NCBI RefSeq assembly: GCF_030824435.1
Contig: NZ_JAVBXS010000013.1
Location: 62,001-126,000 of the forward strand
Length of the DNA: 64,000 nt
Direction of reading: 5' to 3'
Source: Rheinheimera sp.
GTDB lineage: Bacteria; Pseudomonadota; Gammaproteobacteria; Enterobacterales; Alteromonadaceae
In this document: positions 1-7,706 of the stretch, in pieces
Layout of the letters: the number at the start of each line of letters is the position of its first letter
Position numbering within the stretch: position 1 is the stretch's first letter
Translations under genes and position numbers: made by a program
Notes under the pieces: generated by a model
What the model was told of the DNA's origin: nothing
The model's database searches: none
Seen by the model: the letters and a program-made list of their open reading frames with translations, nothing else

Positions 1-1103
1 TGACTATCGCCAACTTCGGCCGGGAACAGGGTGATAAAATTGCCGCTGATATCACTTAAACGAAAGCGGTTTTCCATGGTCCAGCCTTCAGGCAAGTCAA
101 ACACAGCTTCAGCACCAACACTGTTTACCTGTGGGTTCATGCCGTCACGCAAATCGCCGCGGGAAATTTGATTATCGCCGTTAAGGCGCACAGTTTGCGT
201 TAAATAAGCTGACTGCAAAGTGTCACGCTGTGCATCAAAACCGGCAACTGAGCTGCCATCCGCCAGCATCGGCATCGGCATATAACTGGCGGCTTTGTCG
301 TTCAGGTGTTTCAGATATAACCGCACATAACCGCTGTCAAATTCCCGGGTCAGGTTGGCTTTGAGCTGATAACCACTTTCGCCCTGATAACCCGGATCCC
401 GCACACCTTCGCCCTGCCGGACAAAACCACCAATATGAAAGCGGGTCTCTGCATTGAGGTCACCGCCATATTCAAAGTCGGTGCGCAAAGTGTCGTAATT
501 CAGGCCGTTGGTGAAGGCAATACTGCCACCTTCGTTTTCGCCGGTTTTACTGACAAAGTTAATAATACCGCCAGGTGAATTGCTGGCAGCTGTGCTGGCG
601 GAGCCACCCCGGATCACATCTAAACGGGCTAAGCTGGCGTCAGCGCGCAAAAAGATATCGGCATTACCAAAGGCGATATCGCCAAACTGCAGTACCGGCA
701 AACCATCTTCCTGCAGTGCTAAAAACTTGGCACCGCCCGATGCAACCGGCAAACCGCGTACGGCAATATTGGCATTGCCTTCACCGCCGGTTGATTCACT
801 GCGAACGCCTGGTAACATGCGGAATATCTCCGCTGTGCTGCGTGGGGTTGCCACTTCAATATCAGTGGGCGTTAAAGTACTGACCGAGACACTCGATTGC
901 ATCACTGTTTGTTTACGTGCAACAGCGCCTGTTACCACAATACGCTCAAAATCAAGGCCTTTACTGGCTGCAGCTTCAGACTGTGTTTTGCTGTCAGCAG
1001 CCTGTGTCTTTGACTCATTCTGCTGTGCCTGTGCATAACCACTGCCCAGGGCCAGGCTGACCGCCAGCGCAAGATAAGCAGGTTTTATCTGTTGTTTTTT
1101 CAT
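1..1103 (-). CDS. TonB-dependent outer-membrane receptor (partial), probably for sucrose
   Basis: The gene reads leftward from an ATG at 1103 and runs off the window, so only about the first 367 residues are seen. They show a signal peptide ending near AYAQA, a plug domain with a typical run (STAEIFRMLPGVRSES, then VRGLPVASGG and DVIRGGSASTAASNSPGGI), and the first barrel strands. TonB-dependent receptors import substrates across the outer membrane using TonB/ExbBD energy. The substrate is inferred from context: the MFS permease, sucrose phosphorylase, LacI regulator and fructokinase lie next to it, and a copy of the locus operator sits 60 bp upstream. Sucrose or a related fructosyl/glucosyl sugar is therefore likely, but the receptor sequence alone does not prove it. 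Confidence 0.9.
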   Translation of the reverse strand, partial: MKKQQIKPAYLALAVSLALGSGYAQAQQNESKTQAADSKTQSEAAASKGLDFERIVVTGAVARKQTVMQSSVSVSTLTPTDIEVATPRSTAEIFRMLPGVRSESTGGEGNANIAVRGLPVASGGAKFLALQEDGLPVLQFGDIAFGNADIFLRADASLARLDVIRGGSASTAASNSPGGIINFVSKTGENEGGSIAFTNGLNYDTLRTDFEYGGDLNAETRFHIGGFVRQGEGVRDPGYQGESGYQLKANLTREFDSGYVRLYLKHLNDKAASYMPMPMLADGSSVAGFDAQRDTLQSAYLTQTVRLNGDNQISRGDLRDGMNPQVNSVGAEAVFDLPEGWTMENRFRLSDISGNFITLFPAEVGDS

Positions 1104-1162
1104 CGTCTAGCTCCCGTGTTGATTGTGCTATCTCTTTGACTGGACAGCTCTTTTATTAAAAA

Positions 1163-1176
1163 CTTAATCGTTTAAG
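1163..1176. promoter_or_regulatory. Putative LacI-family operator (receptor gene)
   Basis: The 14-bp near-perfect palindrome CTTAATCGTTTAAG lies between the MFS gene and the TonB-receptor start, 60 bp upstream of the latter. The identical 14-mer occurs at 2658-2671 and a one-base-pair-step variant at 5268-5281. A central CG flanked by inverted arms is typical of LacI-family sites. The regulator encoded at 4224-5243 is the obvious candidate ligand. Confidence 0.75.
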
Positions 1177-1219
1177 TGTATTAAGCCAACAAAATCGAGG
1201 TAAGTGATCATCTTAGGTT

Positions 1220-2521
1220 TTAGGTATCACTTGATGATGGCCGGCGATAACCAAGCCGCTGTTTGGCCGGTTGTGCCAGATAGTTGTAAAGCATGGCTGC
1301 TGCAAGCAATGCCGAAAAAACAGTGGCAAGATAAAAACCGGCACTGACATCTGCCGCTAAATCTCCGATAAGCGCCATCAGCGCAGGTGCCAGCGCGGCT
1401 GATAAGGCAGTAAATGCCAGGATCAAACCGGCTACAGCACCGTGTTGCTGCCGGCCAAAACAGCTGATGCCTTTGGAGTTTAAAGTTGGGTAAATCATTG
1501 ACATAAAAAGACCAGACAGCGGCATTAACCAGAGCGCAACTGCTTTGCCACCGAGCATACTGAAGAAAAAACAAGCAAAAATGGCGACTGTGCAAATTGC
1601 CATCACACTGCTCCAGCAAAAATGTTGCAGGATAACTCCGGCGACAAAACGTCCGGCGGCACGAAGAATAAAAAACAAGGTAATTGCATGCGCCGCAACA
1701 ACAGCAAAACTGCCTTGATAATCGGCCAGCAAAGTCGGCAACCAGACAAAAATAGCCACTTCACAGCCCACATAAAGTGCAATGGCCAGGGAAAAACCCA
1801 AAGCGTAGCGATCTTTTAACAAAGCCAGTGATTGGCGCAGCGAGACCTGTTCGGCCGCAGGCTGATAAGGCGGGTAAGGTAACCTGGCAGCCATAATCAC
1901 CAGCACTGTACACAACAAACCGGCGACCAAATATAACTGCTTCCAGTGCACTGAAGCGGCAATCATCACAGTCACTAATGCAGGACCAGCAATAGCGCCG
2001 AGCGCAAAAAAACCTTCGACTTTATTCATGGTTCTGGTGTGGCTTAAGCTGTCTGGGCTGATATCGCCGATAAGCGCCAGAGCGGCGGTTTTAAAGATGC
2101 CAATCGCTAAACCACAAATGCCCATCAGCAGGATAAAAAACAGCGCATCGTCGCCGGCAGTAAAAGCGTAACAAGCGGCGGCATACAGACTAAGACCCAC
2201 GATGATCAGGCTTTTGCGCCCCAGTTTATCTGCCAGCCGCCCAAGGAATAGTCCGGCCAGCCCTATGGCCACCATAGGCACATAGTGAAAGGCACTGGCC
2301 TGAAATAAGCTCAGTTGGTATTGCGCCATGGCCTGCGGAATAATGACGCCTACTGCGTCTGTGGTCATGGCAAAGACAAAAAACATCAGATAAGTCATCC
2401 AGCGCACCTGGCGCTGCATCTGTTGTGTCGCATGTTGTGTCGCCTGTTGTGTCGCCTGTTGTGTCGCATCAAGGGTGCCATCGGCTGAAACCGCGACTAC
2501 ATTCGTTTTACTTGTCTGCAT
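1220..2521 (-). CDS. MFS sugar permease, probably sucrose uptake
   Basis: A major facilitator superfamily transporter of 433 residues with about 12 hydrophobic segments and the MFS loop 2-3 motif (GRLADKLGRKS). I chose the ATG at 2521 because GGGGAA precedes it at good spacing. A longer reading frame to 2722 would run through the operator and into the opposite gene. The N-terminal tail before the first membrane segment contains four ATQQ/ATQH units coded by 12-bp tandem repeats (2421-2468). It lies in a sucrose locus, so inner-membrane uptake of sucrose after TonB-dependent outer-membrane passage is the likely role. The exact substrate is inferred from neighbours only. Confidence 0.85.
   Translation of the reverse strand: MQTSKTNVVAVSADGTLDATQQATQQATQHATQQMQRQVRWMTYLMFFVFAMTTDAVGVIIPQAMAQYQLSLFQASAFHYVPMVAIGLAGLFLGRLADKLGRKSLIIVGLSLYAAACYAFTAGDDALFFILLMGICGLAIGIFKTAALALIGDISPDSLSHTRTMNKVEGFFALGAIAGPALVTVMIAASVHWKQLYLVAGLLCTVLVIMAARLPYPPYQPAAEQVSLRQSLALLKDRYALGFSLAIALYVGCEVAIFVWLPTLLADYQGSFAVVAAHAITLFFILRAAGRFVAGVILQHFCWSSVMAICTVAIFACFFFSMLGGKAVALWLMPLSGLFMSMIYPTLNSKGISCFGRQQHGAVAGLILAFTALSAALAPALMALIGDLAADVSAGFYLATVFSALLAAAMLYNYLAQPAKQRLGYRRPSSSDT
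2421..2468. repeat. Four 12-bp tandem repeats in the permease N-terminus
   Basis: Four contiguous copies of TGTTGTGTCGCm (m = a or c) are seen on the plus strand. On the coding strand they give ATQQ, ATQQ, ATQH and a preceding ATQQ unit in the cytoplasmic N-terminal tail of the MFS permease. Units are in multiples of three, so copy-number change would keep the frame. Confidence 0.9.
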
Positions 2522-2657
2522 TGTATTCCCCGTTGTTACAGCAGGCTGACGCTCGCACCTCAGCCAGTTCACACGCTTCATGACAGAGCTTTGTACCTTT
2601 GCCCTGTAATTATTCAGTGGGGGCTTGACAAAGTTGTGCGCTGGCTTAAAGCTATAT

Positions 2658-2671
2658 CTTAATCGTTTAAG
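2658..2671. promoter_or_regulatory. Putative LacI-family operator (phosphorylase/permease)
   Basis: CTTAATCGTTTAAG, identical to the site at 1163-1176. It lies in the divergent region between the MFS permease (start 2521) and sucrose phosphorylase (start 2700), 28 bp upstream of the latter, where a bound repressor would block transcription. Confidence 0.75.
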
Positions 2672-2699
2672 ATGCAAATATTTTTTCAGGATGCGCGCA

Positions 2700-4187
2700 A
2701 TGACCCATGCAGTACAAACCAACCAGATCCAGTTAATTACTTATGTTGATAGATTAAGTGGTGGAAAAATAACAGATTTACATCAGATACTTAACGGGCA
2801 ACTGGCCTGCTTGTTTGATGCCGTGCATTTGCTGCCGTTTTACCCGCCTATTGATGGAGAAGACGCTGGCTTTGACCCGACAGACCATACCGCAGTGGAC
2901 AGCCGCTTAGGCAACTGGGCTGATATTGAACGTCTGGCGGCAGATTACCCCATTATGGCGGATATGATTGTCAATCATATGTCGGCGCAGTCACCGCAGT
3001 TTCTGGATGTGCTGCAACAAGGTGAAGCATCAGCCTACTGGCCGCTGTTTTTAACCCGTGACAAAGTGTTTGGTCAGCAGCCGGATCAGGCGCAGATAGA
3101 TGCCATTTACCGGCCAAGGCCAACCCCCTGTTTTACCGATATCCGTTTAGCCAATGGTGACACCAAAGCGTTCTGGACCACTTTTACCGCCAATCAAATT
3201 GATATCGATGTGGCTTCCGCCCAGGGCGACGCTTACCTGCAGGCCATTTTGCAGCGATTTACCGACCATGGTGTTAAATATATCCGGTTAGATGCGGCAG
3301 GTTATGCCATTAAAAAAGCCGGCAGCAGCTGTTTTATGCTGCCTGAAACCTTTGAATTTATTGAAAAACTGTCACAGCAAGCCAAGGCGCGTGGCATGAC
3401 CTGTCTGGTTGAAATTCATGGTTATCATAAAACGCAGATAGAAATCGCCAAACGTTGTGACATGGTGTACGACTTTGCGCTGCCACCACTGGTATTGCAT
3501 ACCATTTTCAGCGGCAACGCCCAAGCCTTAAAAACCTGGCTGGATATAGCACCGCGCAATTGTATTACCGTGCTCGACACCCATGACGGCATTGGTATTG
3601 TCGATGCAGCCGATTATCAGGGCGAGCCCGGACTCCTGACAGATCCGGAACTGGATAGCCTGGTGGAAAAAATCCATCACAACAGCGGCGGCAGCTCAAA
3701 ACTGGCAACAGGCAACGCCGCCAATAACGTGGATTTGTATCAGGTCAATTGCAGTTTTTACGATGCTTTGGGCCGTAACAACGAACACTATCTGTTGGCG
3801 CGTGCTATTCAGCTGTTTTGCCCTGGCATCAGTCAGATTTATTATGGTGGATTGTTGGCAGCAGAAAATGACGTTGCGCTGTTACAACAAACCGGCGTGG
3901 GGCGCGACATTAACAGGCCGTATTTTGATGAGAACAGCCTGCAGCAGGCACTGCAAAAACCTGTGGTACAAGCCTTGATGAAACTCATCCAGCTGCGCCG
4001 CACCCTGCAAGCCTTTAATGGTGACTTTAGCCAGACTTTAGCGCCAAACCTGTATCAACTGAACTGGCAGCACGGCGGACATAGCGCCAGTTTAAGCCTG
4101 GCACTGGATAGCCTGACGGCCACGCTTGACTGGCAACATCAGGGACAAGCGCCACAACAACTATCCCTTGCCGACTTGTTGGTGTAA
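2700..4187 (+). CDS. Sucrose phosphorylase (GH13 subfamily 18)
   Basis: A 495-residue cytoplasmic enzyme that converts sucrose and phosphate into alpha-glucose-1-phosphate and fructose. The sequence follows the characterised Bifidobacterium enzyme closely as I recall it: an opening IQLITYVDRL, then FDPTDHTAVD, the nucleophile Asp198 in IRLDAAGY, the acid/base Glu238 in LVEIHGY, the transition-state stabiliser Asp296 in LDTHDGIG, and the substrate loop NVDLYQVN. Length matches the family (about 490-505). The ATG at 2700 is preferred (CAGGA about 9 nt upstream); an earlier in-frame start at 2625 would include the operator. Fructose produced is the substrate of the neighbouring fructokinase. A sucrose-6-phosphate or glucosylglycerate phosphorylase is less likely because there is no PTS gene nearby. 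Confidence 0.93.
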   Translation: MTHAVQTNQIQLITYVDRLSGGKITDLHQILNGQLACLFDAVHLLPFYPPIDGEDAGFDPTDHTAVDSRLGNWADIERLAADYPIMADMIVNHMSAQSPQFLDVLQQGEASAYWPLFLTRDKVFGQQPDQAQIDAIYRPRPTPCFTDIRLANGDTKAFWTTFTANQIDIDVASAQGDAYLQAILQRFTDHGVKYIRLDAAGYAIKKAGSSCFMLPETFEFIEKLSQQAKARGMTCLVEIHGYHKTQIEIAKRCDMVYDFALPPLVLHTIFSGNAQALKTWLDIAPRNCITVLDTHDGIGIVDAADYQGEPGLLTDPELDSLVEKIHHNSGGSSKLATGNAANNVDLYQVNCSFYDALGRNNEHYLLARAIQLFCPGISQIYYGGLLAAENDVALLQQTGVGRDINRPYFDENSLQQALQKPVVQALMKLIQLRRTLQAFNGDFSQTLAPNLYQLNWQHGGHSASLSLALDSLTATLDWQHQGQAPQQLSLADLLV

Positions 4188-4202
4188 CAAACCAGCTGTT
4201 GC

Positions 4203-4221
4203 TGTGGCAAAGTTTGCCACA
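4203..4221. terminator. Inverted repeat between convergent genes
   Basis: TGTGGCAAA / TTTGCCACA arms of 9 bp around a single base, between the stop of sucrose phosphorylase (4187) and the stop of the LacI gene (4224). Its position suggests a shared terminator, but no T-run follows on either side, so it is only a candidate. Confidence 0.45.
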
Positions 4222-4223
4222 AA

Positions 4224-5243
4224 TTAACTGCTCTCCCCCAGCCTGAGCTCATAAGGTAAGCGCTGGGGGCTATCATCACCGGACAAAAATGCCCGCACTG
4301 CCGCCTGGCCTTTGGCATCGCTGAACTGCCAGACACTGCTTAAAGTCGGGTGATAACGTAAACTTTCTTCAATACCATCAAAACCAACCACTCTGAGCTG
4401 ATTCGGGATCTCAATGCCCTGTTGTAATGCTTCGCGCATGGCGCTGAGGGCAATTAAATCACTCATACACAACAGCACAGTGGGTCTGGGTTCAAGTGCC
4501 AGCACAGTTTTGGCCGCAAGCTGGCCATAATGCTGATTACTTTCGGGCAAATGCCACAGATACTCGGGTTGCAGTGTTAAACGGCACTCTGCCATAGCCC
4601 GCAGATAACCATCCAGCCTGCGATGCGCAATAGAGCTTTGGTTGTCCCACATCGGCGCTTGTAGCACCGGACGGCTGTCGGGAGCATCAATCAGCCGTAA
4701 ACCTAAAATGGCGACAGTGTCATTGGGCTTTAATACAGCCAGTGCACTTTGATAGGCCGCCTGCTCATTATCAATATTCACGGACGGTCGGCCGGGTAAA
4801 TCAAAATCGACGGTCAGCACCCGCTTTGGACTGCGTGTTAACTGTTCAATCAGCCCCAGATTGCGTGGTGCGCCATAACAAATAAAACCATCCACAAAAT
4901 CACTGATCGCCTCTAAATTGGCACTGCTGCCGGAAAACAACAACAAATGCAGTTTATGCCGCTCCAGCTCGCGGGTGACTCCTTGTAAAAACTGGCTGGC
5001 AACAGGGTCGCTGACCATATATTCCAGAGAGTCAGATAAAATCACGGCCACAATGCCCGAGCTGCCGGTACGCAGCGACTGTGCGGCTTTGTTTGGGCCA
5101 AAATAACCAAGCTCGGCACAAGCACTGAGTATTTTTTCCCTAAGCCCAACAGACAGCTGATCGGGCCTGTTAAAGGCATTGGATATGGTGGCCGTCGACA
5201 CCCCCAGCGTTTTTGCCACACTTTTCAGCGTTAATTTACTCAT
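4224..5243 (-). CDS. LacI-family transcriptional regulator of the sucrose locus
   Basis: 339 residues: an N-terminal LacI helix-turn-helix (LTLKSVAKTLGVSTATISNAF, residues about 3-24) followed by a hinge and a periplasmic-binding-protein-like sensor domain (SSGIVAVILSDS onward, then PTVLLCMSDLIALSAM and VVGFDGIEE near the C-terminus). Such proteins usually repress sugar genes and release DNA when the sugar or its product binds. It lies among sucrose genes, and three palindromes of LacI type occur at their promoters, including one 24 bp upstream of its own start, so autoregulation is likely. The effector (sucrose, fructose or a phosphate of these) is not visible from sequence. Confidence 0.93.
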   Translation of the reverse strand: MSKLTLKSVAKTLGVSTATISNAFNRPDQLSVGLREKILSACAELGYFGPNKAAQSLRTGSSGIVAVILSDSLEYMVSDPVASQFLQGVTRELERHKLHLLLFSGSSANLEAISDFVDGFICYGAPRNLGLIEQLTRSPKRVLTVDFDLPGRPSVNIDNEQAAYQSALAVLKPNDTVAILGLRLIDAPDSRPVLQAPMWDNQSSIAHRRLDGYLRAMAECRLTLQPEYLWHLPESNQHYGQLAAKTVLALEPRPTVLLCMSDLIALSAMREALQQGIEIPNQLRVVGFDGIEESLRYHPTLSSVWQFSDAKGQAAVRAFLSGDDSPQRLPYELRLGESS

Positions 5244-5267
5244 GATCCGGTCACTTCAGGCTTTCAT

Positions 5268-5281
5268 CTTAATTGATTAAG
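5268..5281. promoter_or_regulatory. Putative LacI-family operator (regulator/fructokinase)
   Basis: CTTAATTGATTAAG, matching the two other sites (CTTAATCGTTTAAG) at 12 of 14 positions. It lies in the divergent gap between the LacI gene (start 5243) and fructokinase (start 5348), so one site could control both promoters. Confidence 0.72.
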
Positions 5282-5347
5282 TTATATGATTTTTAAACAA
5301 TAGCCAACCGCAGGTTCTGGCTGAGCTGACTGCCACAGGATACTACT

Positions 5348-6304
5348 ATGCTTGCTGTAATTGGAGAAAACGTTGTTGATTTGTTGCCTGACGCCACTGA
5401 CCCCAATGGGATGTACCGGGCCTGTCTGGGTGGATCGCCCTTTAATGTCGCCATAGGCGCGGCCAGGCAACAAATTCAGGTCAGTTATATTTCACCTTTA
5501 TCACAGGATAACTTTGGCCGGCAGTTTGCTGATTATCTCAATCAAAATGGCGCAAACTATGGCCTCGATAGCTTCAGTCTTTGCCCAAGCTCGCTGGCAC
5601 TGGTCAGTATCAACCAGCAGCTGCAGCCCCAATACAGTTTGTACCGCAGTGGTATCGCCGACCGTGATATCTGTGCCGACCGACAAATTGCCGCCTTGCC
5701 GCCCGCTTGCCAACTGCTGCATTTAGGCTCACTGGCGCTTGAAAGCGAAGACGCGCCCCGCATCCGCCAGGTGGTTGCAGCGGCAAAAGCGCGGGGTATT
5801 CAGATTGCGCTCGATATTAATGTGCGTCTGAATGCGGTATCTGATCCTGCCGCCTACCGCAGCTTTGTGCTTGAAATGATTCAACAAAGCGATTTTATTA
5901 AAGCCAGCGATGAGGATTTGCAGTTACTTTTTGCCGCTATGGCGCTGCCCGATGCTATAGCCGCGATCAGGCAAGCTGCGCCCGCTGCGATGCTGGCGCT
6001 GACCGAGGGCGATAAAGGCGCGGCTATTTTCTGGCAACACCACCAGATAAGATTGCCGGTGATAGCCGCTGTGCCTTTTGTGGATACTGTCGGCGCTGGC
6101 GACACCTTTTGGGCCAATTTGCTTGCTGCACTGTTAAAACTGGGTTTACCTGATGCAAGCCGTTGCAGTGCCCTGCTGCTGGAGCAATGTTTAACCCGGG
6201 CTATGCTGGCAGCAAGTTTAAATATTGCCTGCAAGGGTTGTAACCCGCCAACTCTGGCACAACTCGATCACGCCATGGCCAATTACCAGCAGAGTCAAGT
6301 CTGA
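5348..6304 (+). CDS. Fructokinase (PfkB family)
   Basis: 318 residues of the PfkB/ribokinase fold. It has the N-terminal family signature (LGGSPFNVAIGAAR, residues about 28-41) and the C-terminal ATP/anion-hole signature DTVGAGDTFWANLLAAL with the catalytic base Asp252. It phosphorylates fructose with ATP in the cytoplasm, feeding fructose released by sucrose phosphorylase into glycolysis. It is divergent from the LacI regulator with a shared operator at 5268-5281, and a hairpin at 6358-6386 ends the unit. The PfkB family includes other sugar kinases, so the fructose assignment rests on the AxxGGSPxN-type motif and the neighbours. The recognised name in other sucrose loci would be scrK. Confidence 0.88.
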   Translation: MLAVIGENVVDLLPDATDPNGMYRACLGGSPFNVAIGAARQQIQVSYISPLSQDNFGRQFADYLNQNGANYGLDSFSLCPSSLALVSINQQLQPQYSLYRSGIADRDICADRQIAALPPACQLLHLGSLALESEDAPRIRQVVAAAKARGIQIALDINVRLNAVSDPAAYRSFVLEMIQQSDFIKASDEDLQLLFAAMALPDAIAAIRQAAPAAMLALTEGDKGAAIFWQHHQIRLPVIAAVPFVDTVGAGDTFWANLLAALLKLGLPDASRCSALLLEQCLTRAMLAASLNIACKGCNPPTLAQLDHAMANYQQSQV

Positions 6305-6357
6305 CTGTAACGCGTTATTGCTCCGGCATCACTGCCAGGCTCTGCATTGCTGATGAT

Positions 6358-6386
6358 AAACGCCGGTATCAAGCCAACCGGCGTTT
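6358..6386 (+). terminator. Hairpin terminator after fructokinase
   Basis: Arms AAACGCCGGT and ACCGGCGTTT (10 bp, perfect) around a 9-nt loop, followed by TGCT. The right arm supplies a run of only four T, so it is a moderate intrinsic terminator. The left AAA also makes it usable for the opposite-strand small ORF ending at 6416. Confidence 0.65.
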
Positions 6387-6415
6387 TGCTCTGGATTTTA
6401 GATCTGGCTTTTAGA

Positions 6416-6553
6416 TCAGGGTTTTACTTTGGCCTGACAGGCACTGTCACAACGGCTTGGGTTGTCTTGTTGTTGTGGTGGTAATTTATCTACAATCACA
6501 CCGTCCATCTCCAGCATTCCTTTAAACACTCTGAATAAAATTTGGAAAAACAT
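6416..6553 (-). CDS. Possible small protein, 45 residues, unknown
   Basis: A short minus-strand frame starting at ATG 6553, with AGGAG centred about 9 nt upstream, which is a better ribosome site than many genes here. The product begins with a hydrophobic-aromatic stretch (MFFQILFRVF), has a polar middle (PPQQQ) and ends with a two-cysteine tail (RCDSACQAKVKP). I do not recognise a family. The start signal, the two cysteines and the terminator hairpin directly beyond its stop favour a real gene, but a frame this short could be chance. Confidence 0.45.
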   Translation of the reverse strand: MFFQILFRVFKGMLEMDGVIVDKLPPQQQDNPSRCDSACQAKVKP

Positions 6554-6635
6554 CACCGGGCTCCTTGTTGCCGATTGCGACCTGCGTATTGTAAGTAGCT
6601 ATTGTTACCTTGATTAGACAGCAACTCAGAGATAC

Positions 6636-6657
6636 ATTGTTTCCTAAAGGAAACAAT
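6636..6657. promoter_or_regulatory. Palindrome upstream of LysR gene
   Basis: Perfect 9-bp arms ATTGTTTCC / GGAAACAAT separated by TAAA, 54 bp before the LysR start at 6712. It is followed by no T-run, so an operator for this or another regulator is more likely than a terminator. Confidence 0.5.
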
Positions 6658-6711
6658 CAGCACGATATCTTACTGGTATCATCCATAGAAGCTGTTGAAC
6701 CCGGGGTTACA

Positions 6712-7608
6712 ATGTCGTTATTACAAAGACTTAGTGATATGGCCATTTTTGCCAGAGTGGTGGAAAGTGGCAGTTTTACTCAGGCTGCTATTGCGCTGGG
6801 AATGTCCAAAGGAGCAGTCAGTAAAGCTATCGCCAGGCTGGAACAACATCTGGCGGTGCGGCTGTTGCAACGCACCACCCGACAACTGAAACTGAGCAGC
6901 GAAGGCCAGGCCTTTTTTGCGTATTGTCAGCAGGTAGTACGTCAGGCCGATCAGGCCGAGCATCATCTGGCAGAGCTTAGAGACGAACCAGTTGGCACTA
7001 TCCGCATTAGTGTGGCAGTGACTTATGGTTCCAAAGTCATAGCGCCGCTTATTCCTGAATTGCTGCAGCGTTACCCCAAATTACAGCTTGAGCTTGATTT
7101 AAATGACAAAATTATCGATTTGGTGGCTGATGAAGTCGATTTAGGCATACGGTTTGGCAAACTACCCAGCTCCAGCTTAATTGCCAGAAAACTGACCCAT
7201 CTGCCGATAGTGCTGGTGGCATCCCCTGCTTATCTGGCAGCTTATGGTGTGCCACAACATCCCAATGATCTGGTGCATCACCTTTGTATTTCCACCAATA
7301 GCGGTGGCCCGGAGTCCTGCTGGGAGTTTCTGGAAAATGGCAAGGTGCTGCAAGTGCATACCAGCGGCCCTTTTCATACCAACAGCAACAGAGCGGCCAA
7401 ACCCACAGTGCTCAGTGGTATGGGACTAATGTTTGTTACCCGTTATCAGGTGGAAGAAGAATTACAGGCCGGTTTATTGGTGCAGGTACTTGCCGACTAT
7501 ATGCCCAAACCTTTGCCTGTGCATCTGGTGTACCCACACCGCACTCATATGAAAGCCGGACTGAAACTGGTGCTGCAATATCTGCAAGGTAAAATTGGTG
7601 ATAGCTAA
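6712..7608 (+). CDS. LysR-family regulator (CrgA/AaeR-like)
   Basis: 298 residues from the ATG at 6712, the usual size of LysR proteins. The winged helix-turn-helix is clear (FARVVESGSFTQAAIALGMSKGAVSKAIARLEQ, residues about 10-43, with RLLQRTTRQLKLSSEG). The effector domain follows (GTIRISVAVTYGSKVIAPLIPELLQRYP, then VDLGIRFGKLPSSSLIARKL). The LQRTTR and RxGxLPSSSLIARKL pattern is that of the CrgA/AaeR/DsdC-like branch, often linked to aldehyde or aromatic stress. An upstream TTG-initiated extension to 6610 would run through the palindrome and is not needed. The target is not evident; the convergent hydrolase at 7707-8612 has its own upstream region. Confidence 0.9.
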   Translation: MSLLQRLSDMAIFARVVESGSFTQAAIALGMSKGAVSKAIARLEQHLAVRLLQRTTRQLKLSSEGQAFFAYCQQVVRQADQAEHHLAELRDEPVGTIRISVAVTYGSKVIAPLIPELLQRYPKLQLELDLNDKIIDLVADEVDLGIRFGKLPSSSLIARKLTHLPIVLVASPAYLAAYGVPQHPNDLVHHLCISTNSGGPESCWEFLENGKVLQVHTSGPFHTNSNRAAKPTVLSGMGLMFVTRYQVEEELQAGLLVQVLADYMPKPLPVHLVYPHRTHMKAGLKLVLQYLQGKIGDS

Positions 7609-7651
7609 GTTGAATTGTGTCAGTGCAAGCACCGACATCGCCAGGTAACAC

Positions 7652-7686
7652 CACCACAATGACGTTGTACAACAGCCATTGTGGTG
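7652..7686. terminator. Inverted repeat between convergent genes
   Basis: Arms CACCACAATG and CATTGTGGTG (10 bp, perfect) with a 15-nt loop, lying between the LysR stop (7608) and the hydrolase stop (7707). The placement fits a bidirectional terminator, although no T-run adjoins it. Confidence 0.5.
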
Positions 7687-7706
7687 ATTGCCTCTGGTTG
7701 TGGCCC

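Larger units (their letters stand above)
6305..6711. other. Intergenic region between fructokinase and LysR gene
   Basis: Holds the fructokinase terminator hairpin (6358-6386), one small minus-strand ORF with a good ribosome binding site (6416-6553), and a 9-bp-arm palindrome just before the LysR gene (6636-6657). Nothing else is recognised. Confidence 0.6.

Noticed and set aside
508..1038. 176-codon plus-strand frame opposite the receptor
   Set aside because: It is antisense to a clear TonB-receptor plug domain and has no family resemblance.
2625..2699. Longer start of sucrose phosphorylase
   Set aside because: The extra residues are not part of the family and contain the operator.
2522..2722. 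N-terminal extension of the MFS permease
   Set aside because: It would run through the operator and into the phosphorylase leader; the ATG at 2521 has a good ribosome site.
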